From the NCBI RefSeq assembly GCF_003994415.1, contig NZ_CP034689.1, forward strand, positions 2,046,001-2,110,000: DNA of 64,000 nt. The letters run 5' to 3'. The translations under genes and the position numbers were made by a program. The DNA is from Achromobacter spanius (lineage in GTDB: Bacteria > Pseudomonadota > Gammaproteobacteria > Burkholderiales > Burkholderiaceae_B). Positions 49,633 through 58,817 of this stretch are shown piece by piece. Every line of letters starts with the position of its first letter. Positions within the stretch are counted from its first letter, which is position 1. A model generated the notes under the pieces. The model was not told the DNA's origin, made no database searches, and saw nothing but the letters and a program-made list of their open reading frames with translations.

Positions 49633-50220
49633 TTATCGGTAAAGTTGGTGCGCCGCAATATAGGCGGCGACGGACGGGGCCAACAGGCCGTCGGTGGGTT
49701 CGCCCGCAGCCAGCCGCCGACGGATGTCGGAAGCGGACACTGCCATGGGCGCAAAGGGCAATTCTTCCAGGCTGTGGCCTTGGGCTTGCAGCCACGCGGT
49801 CAGTTCCGGAGGCGGCGTAAGCGGGGTGCCGGGACGAGTGGCCACGGCCAGATCCACCAGGCTGGCGATGTCACGCCAATTACGCCAGGTGCAAAAATTG
49901 GCGAGTTGATCAGCCCCCAGCAGCCAGACATAGCGCGCGCCCTGGGGCAGGCCGCGCAGCGTGTCGATGGTGTAGGTGGGGCCGCTGCGTTCGATCTCGA
50001 CGGGGTTGACGGCTAGCCCTTCGTGCCCGGCGATGGCCAGTTCCAGCATGTCACGGCGTTGTTCTCCCGTGGCGTGCAAGGCTGCGCGCTGCCAGGGGTT
50101 GCCGGCGGGGATCAGTTCCACCGCGGCCAGGTCCAGCGTATCCAACGCGCTTTTTGCCAGCGCGACATGGGCGACATGGACGGGGTCGAAGCTGCCGCCC
50201 AGGAGACCGATGCGCTTCAA
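49633..50220 (-). CDS. nadD: Nicotinate-nucleotide adenylyltransferase NadD
   Basis: Converts nicotinate mononucleotide and ATP to deamido-NAD in NAD synthesis. The 195-residue product starts at RIGLLGGSFDPVHVAHVALA, which carries the GGSFDPxHxxH nucleotidyltransferase motif. It continues with WLLGADQLANFCTWRNW and ends PMAVSASDIRRRLAAGEPTD with the ISS(T)xIR-like motif. There is no ATG at the right place: start is TTG 50220, which overlaps the hemF stop (TTGA), or TTG 50226. This means non-standard, probably coupled initiation. Confidence 0.92.
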   Translation of the reverse strand: MKRIGLLGGSFDPVHVAHVALAKSALDTLDLAAVELIPAGNPWQRAALHATGEQRRDMLELAIAGHEGLAVNPVEIERSGPTYTIDTLRGLPQGARYVWLLGADQLANFCTWRNWRDIASLVDLAVATRPGTPLTPPPELTAWLQAQGHSLEELPFAPMAVSASDIRRRLAAGEPTDGLLAPSVAAYIAAHQLYR

Positions 50221-51128
50221 ACCCAATCCCGCGGCGTCAGGTAGGCGGCCAACTCGGCTTCCGGCGTGCCTGCTTCGGGCTGCCAGTCGTAGCGCCATTG
50301 CGCCAAGGGTGGCATGGACAGCAGGATGGATTCGGTGCGGCCACCGGATTGCAGGCCGAACAGCGTGCCGCGGTCGAACACCAGATTGAATTCCACGTAG
50401 CGGCCACGGCGGTAAGCCTGGAAGTCGCGTTCGCGTTCGCCGTAAGCCATGTCGCGGCGGCGTTCAACGATGGGCAGATAGCTGTCCAGGAACGCATCCC
50501 CCACAGAGCGGGTCAGCGCGAACGAGGCGTCAAAACCGGGCGCGTTCAGGTCGTCAAAAAAAACGCCGCCGATGCCGCGCGTTTCGTTGCGGTGCTTCAG
50601 GAAGAAGTACTCATCGCACCAGCGCTTGTAGCGCGGGTAGTACTCAGGGCCGTGGGCGGCCAGCGCGTCGCGGCAGACCGTATGGAAATGCCGCGCGTCA
50701 TCTTCGAAAGGGTAGTAGGGCGTCAGGTCTATGCCGCCACCGAACCAGAAGACGTCGGGTTCGTCATGCCCGGGGCGGGCCGCTGCCACGAACATGCGCA
50801 CATTCATGTGGGTGGTGGGCACGTAGGGGTTGCGCGGGTGCAGCACCATGGACACGCCCATGGCTTCCCAGGCTCGGCCGGCAAGCTCGGGCCGGTGGGC
50901 GCTGGCCGACGGGGGCAGCTTGGTGCCCTTGACGTGGCTGAACAGTACGCCCGCGCGCTCGAACAGCTTGCCGCCTTCCAGCAGGCGCGACAGCCCGCCG
51001 CCGCCTTCCGGGCGTACCCATTCATCGGCACGGAAGGGACCGCCTTCCGCCGCTTCCAGCGCTTGGACAATACGCGCCTGCAAGCCGGTGAGGTAATCGC
51101 GGACAGAGGCAACGGGCAAGGCGTTCAT
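50217..51128 (-). CDS. hemF: Oxygen-dependent coproporphyrinogen III oxidase
   Basis: Decarboxylates coproporphyrinogen III to protoporphyrinogen IX in haem synthesis, using oxygen. The 303-residue length is normal for the family. Signature stretches are PTTHMNVRMFVAAARPGHDE, VFWFGGGIDLTPYYPFEDDA, YKRWCDEYFFLKHRNETRGI followed by GGVFFDDLNAPGFD, and VEFNLVFDRGTLFGLQSGGR. It starts 15 nt after the purD stop and overlaps nadD by 4 nt. Confidence 0.96.
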   Translation of the reverse strand: MNALPVASVRDYLTGLQARIVQALEAAEGGPFRADEWVRPEGGGGLSRLLEGGKLFERAGVLFSHVKGTKLPPSASAHRPELAGRAWEAMGVSMVLHPRNPYVPTTHMNVRMFVAAARPGHDEPDVFWFGGGIDLTPYYPFEDDARHFHTVCRDALAAHGPEYYPRYKRWCDEYFFLKHRNETRGIGGVFFDDLNAPGFDASFALTRSVGDAFLDSYLPIVERRRDMAYGERERDFQAYRRGRYVEFNLVFDRGTLFGLQSGGRTESILLSMPPLAQWRYDWQPEAGTPEAELAAYLTPRDWV

Positions 51129-51143
51129 CAGCGCTTTCCGGTG

Positions 51144-52451
51144 TTACGCGTTGGACTTGGGCTTTTGTTGCGACGGCTTGAGCGCGCGCCAGCCGATGTC
51201 GCTGCGGTACTGGCGGCCATCGAAATGGATGCCGTCGATGGCTTCGTACACGCGGTCGCGAGCCATCTTGACTGAATCGCCCAGGGCCGTGACGCACAGC
51301 ACGCGGCCGCCGGTGGTCTTGGTGTCTTCACCATCCAGTTCGGTGGCGGCATGGAAGACCATGCAGTCTTCGGCGTCGGCGGGCAGGCCGCGGATGACGT
51401 CGCCCGTGCGCGGTGTGTTGGGGTAATTGTGCGAAGCCAGCACCACGCCCAGGGCGGTGCGGCGGTCCCAGACGATGTCGGCCTGGTTCAGCGTGCCGTC
51501 CACCGCGTGCTCAAGCGCATCCAAAAGGTCGCTCTTGACGCGCATCATGATGGGCTGCGTTTCCGGGTCGCCCATGCGGCAGTTGAATTCCAGCGTCTTG
51601 ATTTCGCGGTCGGGGTCGTCGCCCGGGGCGATCATCAGGCCAGCGTACAGAAAGCCGGTGTAGGGGATGCCGTCGCGCGTCATGCCCTGCACGGTCGGCA
51701 GGATGATTTCGCGCATGATGCGGTGGTGCAGTTCGGGCGTGACGATCGGCGCGGGCGAATACGCGCCCATGCCGCCGGTGTTCGGACCCTGGTCGCCGTC
51801 TTGCAGGCGCTTGTGGTCTTGGCTGGTGGCCAGCGCCAGCACGTTGCGGCCGTCGCACATGACGATGAAGCTGGCTTCTTCGCCCACCAGGCATTCTTCG
51901 ATGACGACACGAGCGCCCGCGGCGCCCATCGAGCCGTCGCCCAGCATGGCGTCAACGGCGGCATGAGCTTCTTCCAGCGTGGCCGCAACCACGACGCCCT
52001 TGCCGGCCGCCAGGCCGTCAGCCTTGATGACGATGGGGGCGCCTTCCTGGTCAATATAGGCGTGCGCCTGTGCCGGGTCGGTGAAGGTGGCGTAGCGCGC
52101 GGTGGGGATGTTGTGCCGGACCATGAAGGCCTTGGCGTAGTCCTTCGAGCTTTCCAGTTGCGCGGCGGCCTTGGTGGGGCCAAAGATTTTCAGCCCGCGC
52201 GCGCGGAACACGTCCACCACGCCCGAGGCCAGCGGCGCTTCCGGCCCAACGACCGTCAGGGCGATTCCTTCGCGCTGGACGAAATCGGCCAGCTCCTCGG
52301 CATTGGTGAGCGCGATGTTTTCCATCTGCTCGGCCCGTTGCGTGCCGCCGTTACCCGGGGCGACAAACACCTTGTGTACGCGCGGGGAGCGGGCCAGCCG
52401 CCAGGCGAGGGCATGTTCGCGGCCGCCCGAGCCAATTACCAGGAGTTTCAT
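51144..52451 (-). CDS. purD: Phosphoribosylamine--glycine ligase
   Basis: ATP-grasp enzyme of purine synthesis (GAR synthetase), 435 residues. Motifs: MKLLVIGSGGREHALAWRLA at the N-terminus, APGNGGTQ, the ATP-grasp segment PIVIKADGLAAGKGVVVAAT, and GFLYAGLMIAPGDDP with LEFNCRMGDPETQPIMMRVK. Length is slightly above the typical 420-430 because of a Lys/Pro/Ser-rich tail. In the same run as hemF. Confidence 0.96.
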   Translation of the reverse strand: MKLLVIGSGGREHALAWRLARSPRVHKVFVAPGNGGTQRAEQMENIALTNAEELADFVQREGIALTVVGPEAPLASGVVDVFRARGLKIFGPTKAAAQLESSKDYAKAFMVRHNIPTARYATFTDPAQAHAYIDQEGAPIVIKADGLAAGKGVVVAATLEEAHAAVDAMLGDGSMGAAGARVVIEECLVGEEASFIVMCDGRNVLALATSQDHKRLQDGDQGPNTGGMGAYSPAPIVTPELHHRIMREIILPTVQGMTRDGIPYTGFLYAGLMIAPGDDPDREIKTLEFNCRMGDPETQPIMMRVKSDLLDALEHAVDGTLNQADIVWDRRTALGVVLASHNYPNTPRTGDVIRGLPADAEDCMVFHAATELDGEDTKTTGGRVLCVTALGDSVKMARDRVYEAIDGIHFDGRQYRSDIGWRALKPSQQKPKSNA

Positions 52452-52576
52452 GTTGCGTGATTCTGAAGGTTGCCACTCTAGCCCGTGGAGAAGGCGACGG
52501 ACCCGGGACAGCCCGGGGCCGATTCATATTCCAGCGCGCTGGCGGACGGGCCGTCAACGTGCTGGAACCGTGGGAT

Positions 52577-53308
52577 TTACTGCGCTTCGTCGAAAATGAC
52601 GGTGGTATAGACTTCCTGCACGTCGTCCAGGCCTTCCAGGGCGTCGAGCAGTTTCTGCATCTTGATGGCGTCTTCGCCAGCCAGTTCGGTTTCGTTCAGT
52701 GCCTTCATGACGATGCCGTCAACTTCGGCTTTCAAACCGGCTTCGTCGAACGCCTTGCGCACGGCGGCGTAGTCGGCCGGCGCGCAAACGACTTCGATCA
52801 CGCCTTCTTCGTCGGTCGTTACGTCTTCGGCGCCGGCGTCGAGCGCGGCTTCCATGACTTTGTCTTCAGCGGTGCCAGGCGCGAATACGAACTGGCCGCA
52901 ATGCTTGAACATGAAGGCCACCGAACCTTCCTGGCCCAGGTTGCCGCCGTTCTTGGCGAAGGCGTGGCGGACTTCCGCCACGGTGCGGGTGCGGTTGTCG
53001 GTCATGCAGTCAACGATGACCGCCGCGCCGCCGATGCCGTAGCCTTCGTAGCGGACTTCCTCGTAGGCGTCGCCGTCGGCGCCGCCCGCGCCACGCTGGA
53101 TGGCGCGCTGGATGTTGTCCTTGGGCATGTTGGCGTCGGTGGCCTTGTCCCAGGCCATGCGCAAGCGCGGATTGCTGTCCGGGTCGGGGCCGCCGGCGCG
53201 CGCCGCCACGGTGATTTCACGAATGATCTTGGTCCAAAGCTTCCCGCGCTTGGCGTCTTGACGCCCTTTGCGGTGCTGGATATTGGCCCATTTGCTGTGT
53301 CCGGCCAT
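52577..53308 (-). CDS. YebC/PmpR-family protein
   Basis: YebC (TACO1-type) protein, 243 residues, reported either as a DNA-binding regulator or as a translation factor for difficult peptide stretches. It opens with the diagnostic MAGHSKWANIQHRKGRQDAK, followed by KLWTKIIREITVAARAGG, NMPKDNIQRAIQRGAG and YEGYGIGGAAVIVDCMTDNR. Acidic C-terminal domains II/III are complete. Start at ATG 53308; the frame upstream is not family-like. The divergent DUF853 gene begins 165 bp away. It is the first gene of the run yebC-purD-hemF-nadD-rsfS-rlmH-maf, though a 125-bp gap precedes purD. Confidence 0.95.
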   Translation of the reverse strand: MAGHSKWANIQHRKGRQDAKRGKLWTKIIREITVAARAGGPDPDSNPRLRMAWDKATDANMPKDNIQRAIQRGAGGADGDAYEEVRYEGYGIGGAAVIVDCMTDNRTRTVAEVRHAFAKNGGNLGQEGSVAFMFKHCGQFVFAPGTAEDKVMEAALDAGAEDVTTDEEGVIEVVCAPADYAAVRKAFDEAGLKAEVDGIVMKALNETELAGEDAIKMQKLLDALEGLDDVQEVYTTVIFDEAQ

Positions 53309-53472
53309 GGCTTCCCAGGAGAAATTGTCTGCAAAAAAAGGCATTTTACCGTGCCGGCGGCCATAGCGCCCCGGCCTGGCCCCGCCTGTGTCGATATTGC
53401 CACGCGCACAAGGCCCACGGCAGGCTCTACACTTGGGCATTCTTTTGGCTTCCTGGTCCGGAGCGTTGCCCC

Positions 53473-54990
53473 ATGCCCAATCCCATCGTCATTGCCAAGA
53501 ACGCGCAGACCGAACTGGCCCTGTTACCCGCCTTGGCCAACCGGCACGGTTGCATTACCGGGGCCACGGGCACCGGCAAGACCGTCACCCTGCAAGTGCT
53601 GGCCGAATCGTTTTCACGCATCGGCACACCGGTGTTCATGGCCGACGTGAAGGGCGACCTGACCGGGATATCGCAAGCAGGGGTGGCAAGCCCCAAGCTG
53701 GCCGAGCGGCTGAAAAGCCTGGGCCTGCCCGAGCCGGTCTGGGGCGCCAGCCCCGTTACGCTTTGGGACGTGTTCGGTGAGCAGGGTTTGCCCGTGCGGG
53801 CCACCATTACCGATATGGGGCCGCTGCTGCTGTCGCGCATTCTTGAACTGAACGACACGCAGGAAGGGGTGCTGACGCTGGTATTCAAGGTGGCCGACGA
53901 TGAAGGCCAACTGTTGCTTGACCTGAAAGACCTGCGCGCCATGCTGCAAAACGTGGCGGACCGTTCGGCCGAGCTCAAGACCCGCTACGGCAATGTGTCC
54001 TCCGCCAGCGTGGGCGCCATCCAGCGCGGCTTGCTGGCGCTGGAATCGCAGGGCGCCGAACAGTTCTTTGGCGAACCCATGCTGGACGTGGCCGACCTGA
54101 TGCGCACCGATGCCCAGGGGCGCGGCATGGTCAACGTGCTGGCCGCCGACAAGCTGATGCAGGCGCCCCGGCTGTACGCGATTTTCCTGCTGTGGCTCCT
54201 GGCCGACCTGTACGAAAAGCTGCCCGAGGTGGGCGACATGGACCAGCCCAAGCTGGTTTTCTTTTTCGATGAAGCGCACCTGCTGTTCAACGACGCACCG
54301 GCCGCGCTGCTGAACAAGATCGAGCAGGTGGTGCGGCTGGTGCGGTCCAAGGGCGTGGGCGTTTATTTCGTGACCCAGAATCCGCTGGACATTCCCGACA
54401 CCGTGTTGGGGCAACTGGGTAACCGCGTTCAGCATGCCTTGCGCGCTTTTACCCCGCGCGACCAGAAGGCCGTCAAGACCGCCGCGCAGACGATGCGCCC
54501 GAACCCAGGCCTGGACATCGAAGCGGCCATTACCGAGCTGGGGGTGGGCGAGGCGCTGATTTCCTTGCTGGACGCCAAGGGCCGCCCCATGCCGACGGAA
54601 CGTGCCTACGTGATGCCGCCGGCCAGCCGCATCGGCCCGGCGACGGACGCCGAGCGCCAGCTGTTGCGCCAGGGCAGCCCGATGGCCGCCAAGTACGAAA
54701 AGGCGATCGACCGGGAATCCGCTTACGAAAGCCTGGCTGGTCGCGCCGCCGTGCCTGCAGATTCCCCCAGCGGCAAGCAGGCGGAACCCAAAGACGAGGC
54801 GCCCGCTGAATCTTCCGACGGCGGTTTGATGGGCCGCTTGAACGACGTGCTCTTCGGATCGACCGGCCCTCGCGGGGGCAAGCGCGACGGCGTCGTTCAA
54901 ACCATGGCCAAAAGCACGGCCCGTTCCATTGCGCGTGAATTGACGCGCGGCATTCTGGGATCGCTGCTGGGCTCAAAAACCCGCCGCTGA
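53473..54990 (+). CDS. DUF853 HerA-like ATPase (YjgR family)
   Basis: P-loop ATPase of the HerA/FtsK superclass, 505 residues, similar to E. coli YjgR. Walker A is ITGATGTGKTVTLQ (about residue 28) and Walker B KLVFFFDEAHLLFNDAPAAL (about 258). Conserved family segments include VFMADVKGDLTGISQ, VGVYFVTQNPLDIPDTVLGQ and NRVQHALRAFTPRDQKAV. The C-terminal 80 residues are low-complexity and end in a basic helix. No nuclease partner (NurA) is nearby. Function of the family is unknown. Confidence 0.9.
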   Translation: MPNPIVIAKNAQTELALLPALANRHGCITGATGTGKTVTLQVLAESFSRIGTPVFMADVKGDLTGISQAGVASPKLAERLKSLGLPEPVWGASPVTLWDVFGEQGLPVRATITDMGPLLLSRILELNDTQEGVLTLVFKVADDEGQLLLDLKDLRAMLQNVADRSAELKTRYGNVSSASVGAIQRGLLALESQGAEQFFGEPMLDVADLMRTDAQGRGMVNVLAADKLMQAPRLYAIFLLWLLADLYEKLPEVGDMDQPKLVFFFDEAHLLFNDAPAALLNKIEQVVRLVRSKGVGVYFVTQNPLDIPDTVLGQLGNRVQHALRAFTPRDQKAVKTAAQTMRPNPGLDIEAAITELGVGEALISLLDAKGRPMPTERAYVMPPASRIGPATDAERQLLRQGSPMAAKYEKAIDRESAYESLAGRAAVPADSPSGKQAEPKDEAPAESSDGGLMGRLNDVLFGSTGPRGGKRDGVVQTMAKSTARSIARELTRGILGSLLGSKTRR

Positions 54991-55106
54991 CGCCACCTGT
55001 CCACTGGCAGGACGCTACCCTTCGTTTTGTAACGGGGGGTGTTGCGTCGCGCCCGTTTATGCCTATGATTCTGGGCGGTCTATCAAAGGAAACCTTAAGG
55101 ACAAAC

Positions 55107-56177
55107 GTGGTGGCTAAGAAACACAAGATTGCGGTGATTCCAGGGGACGGTATCGGCAAAGAGGTCGTGCCGGAAGGGCTGAAAGTGCTGGACGCCGTGG
55201 CGACGCGCTTCGGCATCGAATTCCAGTGGGATCATTTCGACTGGAGCTGCGACTATTACGCGCAGCACGGCAAGATGATGCCGGACGACTGGAAGGCGCA
55301 AATCGGGCAACACGAAGCGATTTTCTTCGGCTCGATCGGCTGGCCCGCCACGGTGCCAGACCACGAGGCGCTGTGGGGCTCGCTGTTCAAGTTCCGTCGC
55401 GAATTTGATCAGTACATCAATTTGCGACCGGTTCGCCTGATGCCTGGCGTGCCGTCGCCGCTGGCCGACCGCAAGCCCGGCGACATTGATTTCTTCATCG
55501 TCCGTGAAAACACCGAAGGCGAATACTCCAATAGTGGCGGCCGCCTGTTCGAAGGCACCGATCGCGAAGTGGTCATTCAGGAAAGCGTGTTCACGCGCAT
55601 TGGCGCGGAGCGTGTGCTGAAGTTTGCATTCGAGCTGGCCCAAAAACGCGGCAAGCACCTGACTGCCGCCACCAAGTCCAACGGCATCTCGATTTCGATG
55701 CCCTGGTGGGACGAGCGTGTTGCTGAAATGGCCGGGAACTATCCGGACGTGCGCTGGGACAAATACCATATCGATATCTTGTGCGCGCACTTCGTGCAGC
55801 ATCCGGATTGGTTCGATGTGGTGGTGGCTTCCAATCTTTTCGGCGACATTCTTTCCGATCTGGGGCCGGCGTGCACGGGCACGATTGGCATTGCGCCGTC
55901 GGCCAACCTGAACCCCGAACGCAAGTTCCCGTCGCTGTTCGAGCCGGTGCACGGTTCGGCGCCGGATATCTATGGCAAAGGCATCGCCAACCCGATCGGA
56001 CAGATCTGGAGCGGCGCATTGATGCTTGATTTTCTGGGTTACCCCGAGGCCTCGGCTGCCGTGGTGAAAGCGATTGAAACCGTGTTGGCGGATGGGCCGC
56101 GCACGCGGGACATGAAGGGAAGCGCATCGACCGTTGAGGTGGGGGACGCAATTGCGTCGCTGATCGCGGCCGGCTAA
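55107..56177 (+). CDS. Tartrate/D-malate dehydrogenase (isopropylmalate-dehydrogenase family)
   Basis: NAD-dependent beta-hydroxyacid oxidative decarboxylase, 356 residues, of the tartrate dehydrogenase (TtuC) / D-malate dehydrogenase (DmlA) type. Seen: KIAVIPGDGIGKEVVPEGLK, FFGSIGWPATVPDHEALWGS (instead of the LeuB loop), FFIVRENTEGEYSNSGGRLF, and the metal-binding FDVVVASNLFGDILSDLGPA. The C-terminal EPVHGSAPDIYGKGIANPIG is typical of the superfamily. No ATG fits: the start is GTG 55107 (or the adjacent GTG 55110) with AAGGA at 55097-55101. leuB would normally sit with leuCD, which are absent, supporting tartrate/malate use. Confidence 0.9.
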   Translation: MVAKKHKIAVIPGDGIGKEVVPEGLKVLDAVATRFGIEFQWDHFDWSCDYYAQHGKMMPDDWKAQIGQHEAIFFGSIGWPATVPDHEALWGSLFKFRREFDQYINLRPVRLMPGVPSPLADRKPGDIDFFIVRENTEGEYSNSGGRLFEGTDREVVIQESVFTRIGAERVLKFAFELAQKRGKHLTAATKSNGISISMPWWDERVAEMAGNYPDVRWDKYHIDILCAHFVQHPDWFDVVVASNLFGDILSDLGPACTGTIGIAPSANLNPERKFPSLFEPVHGSAPDIYGKGIANPIGQIWSGALMLDFLGYPEASAAVVKAIETVLADGPRTRDMKGSASTVEVGDAIASLIAAG

Positions 56178-56213
56178 GCGCATTTAGCGGGGGTCGGCCG
56201 TTCAGGCAAGTTG

Positions 56214-57191
56214 ATGGAACATTCAATGTCTTCTACCGCCACCGCCCACGTGGGCAGTGGGCGGGCCGACCGCTTAGTGCGCAAGCTGTTCCGATTGCTG
56301 CGTGCGCGCACGCAGCGGCACAACCAGCATTTGTGGCCGTTCGTGCGGATCTGGCGAGACCGCACGGGCGCCATCAGCGGCTTTCGCGCCTTTGGCCGGT
56401 CGCTGCCCTTGACCCCGCTGGCCCAAGGCTACGACCGCGCCGATGACACGGTGCATCTGATTCTCAGCGGCCCGTCGGTTGCGCAGATTCCCTACGATCA
56501 GTTGGATATTCGCGTGGCGATGGGCGTGAATGGCGCTATCGCGCTCGCGCGCAAGTTCGATCTGCCATTCAAGTACTACTGCATCATCGACCAGAATTTT
56601 GTGCGGGAACGCATTGAACTGGTCCGTGAGATCGTTGGCCGCGACCTGACCCTCTACGTGTTTCCGGAAGTGCTGCGCTACATCATGCAAGGCATCCCGC
56701 AAGATCAGATCCGCTGCCGCATCTGCATTGTTGAACTGATTTCCGAACGCGCTTATCAGCGCAGTGTGGCGCCGGCGGTGCTCAAGCGGATTGCCGCGGC
56801 CACGCCTGAAGTGCAATTGCTGGATGCCAAGCAGGGCCTGGGTTACAGCTTTGACGCGTCGCTGGGCGTGTTTGATGCTGACACGGTGGCTTATGCGGCC
56901 TTGCAGGTGTTGATGTCCGGGGGCGCACGGCAGGTGTATGTGCACGGACTGGACCTTACCGTTGCGAACGGGCTGCGGTTTTACGACGAAGGCGACCGGC
57001 CTCAGAGCAGCCGCCTGGCGCGAAAATTCACGCATCTGATCGAACCGTCTTTCCGCTTTGCGGCCCAGCAATGGCGGGCGCGCGGCGTGTCGGTGTTCAA
57101 CCTGTCTCCCGTCAGCGCGTTATCGGCCGACATCATCGAGCGGCTTGATTGGCGGGCCTTCGTGAAAAAGGACGCGCATAGCGCGTCCTGA
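56214..57191 (+). CDS. WaaZ-like lipopolysaccharide core protein
   Basis: A 325-residue protein that resembles WaaZ/RfaZ of enteric bacteria, implicated in adding a third Kdo to the LPS inner core. Matching stretches are VHLILSGPSVAQIPY (SGP loop), RVAMGVNGAIALARKFDLPF, QVYVHGLDLTVANGLRFYDE (WaaZ has a similar GLDLTG..RFYDES) and SVFNLSPVSALSADIIERL near the end. The N-terminal 70 residues are basic and may sit at the membrane. ATGs lie at 56214 and 56226, neither with a strong ribosome site. It stands alone, 29 kb from the core cluster, between a dehydrogenase and an efflux operon. The match is from memory and needs alignment. Confidence 0.65.
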   Translation: MEHSMSSTATAHVGSGRADRLVRKLFRLLRARTQRHNQHLWPFVRIWRDRTGAISGFRAFGRSLPLTPLAQGYDRADDTVHLILSGPSVAQIPYDQLDIRVAMGVNGAIALARKFDLPFKYYCIIDQNFVRERIELVREIVGRDLTLYVFPEVLRYIMQGIPQDQIRCRICIVELISERAYQRSVAPAVLKRIAAATPEVQLLDAKQGLGYSFDASLGVFDADTVAYAALQVLMSGGARQVYVHGLDLTVANGLRFYDEGDRPQSSRLARKFTHLIEPSFRFAAQQWRARGVSVFNLSPVSALSADIIERLDWRAFVKKDAHSAS

Positions 57192-57200
57192 TTCACGGCA

Positions 57201-58817
57201 TCAGTGCGCGCCTGCCGCGGCCTCGGCTGCACCACCGCCGCCCGATTTGCCAGAGCGGGGCCGCGCGAACCAGACCAGGCCCGTCAGCATCAGGAAGATG
57301 ATGGCTGAGGCATAGAACACATCCACCGCCGACATCGTGAACGCTTGCGTGTTGATCAGCCCGTCGACCATGCTTAATGCTTGCTGATGCGACATGCTCA
57401 GACCGTTCTGCAGGGCGTTCATTGTGTGGTCAAACGCTTGCTGGCCGGGCTTGGCGGCCTCGGTCAGTTGCGAGTGGTGCAGGGTGGCGCGGTTTTCCCA
57501 CAGCGTCGTGGCGATCGAGGTGCCGAACGCGCCCGCTGTCAGCCGCAGGAAGTTCGACAACCCGGACGCGGCGGGAATGCGCCACGGTTCGATGCTGGAC
57601 AGGGTGATGGACGTCAGCGGCACGAAGAACGCCGCCATGGCAGCGCCCTGGATGATGGTCGGCAACATGAGCGTGCGCACGTCGGTCTGGGTGTTGAAGC
57701 CCGCCCGCATGAAGCACACCAGCGCGAAGATCAGGAACGCCACGGTCACGATCTGGCGCGGGTCGCGCGTGGCCAGCATCTTGCCCACGATGGGGGTCAA
57801 CAAGATGGCCAGCAAGCCCACCGGTGCTGTCACCAGGCCGGCGTAGGTGGCGGTGTAGCCCATATTGCTTTGCAGCCACAACGGCAGCAGCACCACATTG
57901 CCGAAGAACACGCCGTAGGCCACGGCCAGCGTCAGCGCGCCGACGGTGAAGTTGCGTTCCTTGAACAGGCGCAGGTCCACCACGGGATGGGCATCGGTCA
58001 GTTCCCAGATCAAAAAGAACACGAAGGCCACGAAAGCGGTTGCCGCCAGCGCAATGATGGTGGGGCTGGCGAACCAGTCCAGTTCCTTGCCCTTGTCCAA
58101 CATGATCTGCAAGGCGCCAACCCACACCACCAGCAGCACCAGGCCCAGCTTGTCGATGGGCAGCTTGCGGGTCATGGATTCGCGCTTGCCGTAGATGCGC
58201 CAGCTGATCCAGGCGGCCAAGAGGCCCACCGGCACATTGATGTAGAAGATCCAGGGCCAGGTGTAGTTGTCTGAAATCCAGCCGCCCAGCAAGGGCCCAG
58301 CCACGGGCGCGACCAGCGTGGTCATGGACCAGACGGCCAGCGCCATGCCCGCCTTGGACTTCGGGAAGCTGGCAAGCATCAACGTTTGCGACAGCGGGAT
58401 CATCGGGCCGGCCACCGCGCCCTGCAAAACACGAAACGCGATCAGCGCTTCCAGCGATGGCGCAAAGCCGCACAGCCACGAAGCCAGTACGAACAGCAGC
58501 GTGGAAATCAGGAACAGGCGAACTTGGCCGAAGCGCTGCGTGAGCCAGCCGGTCAGCGGTACCGTGATGGCATTGGCCACCGCGAACGACGTGATGACCC
58601 AGGTGCCTTGGCTGGTGCTGACGCCCAGGTCACCCGAGATGGTGGGGATGGACACGTTCGCGATCGACGTATCCAGCACGTTCATGAACACCGCCGTGGA
58701 CAGCGCGATGGACCCGATGATGCGGGCTGCGCCTTCCAGCGGCGGGTGGGTGCCCGGCGGCTGGGCGGGTTCAACGGGGGGCGCGCCAGCGCCCACGGGC
58801 TGGGCGGTCGTGCTCAT
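57201..58817 (-). CDS. MFS drug transporter, DHA2 family (EmrB/QacA type)
   Basis: Inner-membrane proton-driven exporter, 538 residues with about 14 hydrophobic segments. The DHA2 motifs are present: AVFMNVLDTSIANVSIPTIS (motif D1), LTGWLTQRFGQVRLFLISTL (motif A) and GPMIPLSQTLMLASFPKSKA, followed by VAPVAGPLLGGWISDNYTWP (motif C). It pairs with the adaptor (4-nt overlap ATGA at 58814-58817) and an outer-membrane factor to form a tripartite pump. Substrates unknown; EmrAB-type pumps expel hydrophobic uncouplers and antibiotics. The last gene of the MarR-controlled operon. Confidence 0.93.
   Translation of the reverse strand: MSTTAQPVGAGAPPVEPAQPPGTHPPLEGAARIIGSIALSTAVFMNVLDTSIANVSIPTISGDLGVSTSQGTWVITSFAVANAITVPLTGWLTQRFGQVRLFLISTLLFVLASWLCGFAPSLEALIAFRVLQGAVAGPMIPLSQTLMLASFPKSKAGMALAVWSMTTLVAPVAGPLLGGWISDNYTWPWIFYINVPVGLLAAWISWRIYGKRESMTRKLPIDKLGLVLLVVWVGALQIMLDKGKELDWFASPTIIALAATAFVAFVFFLIWELTDAHPVVDLRLFKERNFTVGALTLAVAYGVFFGNVVLLPLWLQSNMGYTATYAGLVTAPVGLLAILLTPIVGKMLATRDPRQIVTVAFLIFALVCFMRAGFNTQTDVRTLMLPTIIQGAAMAAFFVPLTSITLSSIEPWRIPAASGLSNFLRLTAGAFGTSIATTLWENRATLHHSQLTEAAKPGQQAFDHTMNALQNGLSMSHQQALSMVDGLINTQAFTMSAVDVFYASAIIFLMLTGLVWFARPRSGKSGGGGAAEAAAGAH

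Noticed and set aside
55107..56177. Assignment of the dehydrogenase as LeuB
   Set aside because: The substrate loop differs (GSIGWPATVPDHEALWGS) and no leuCD genes are adjacent.
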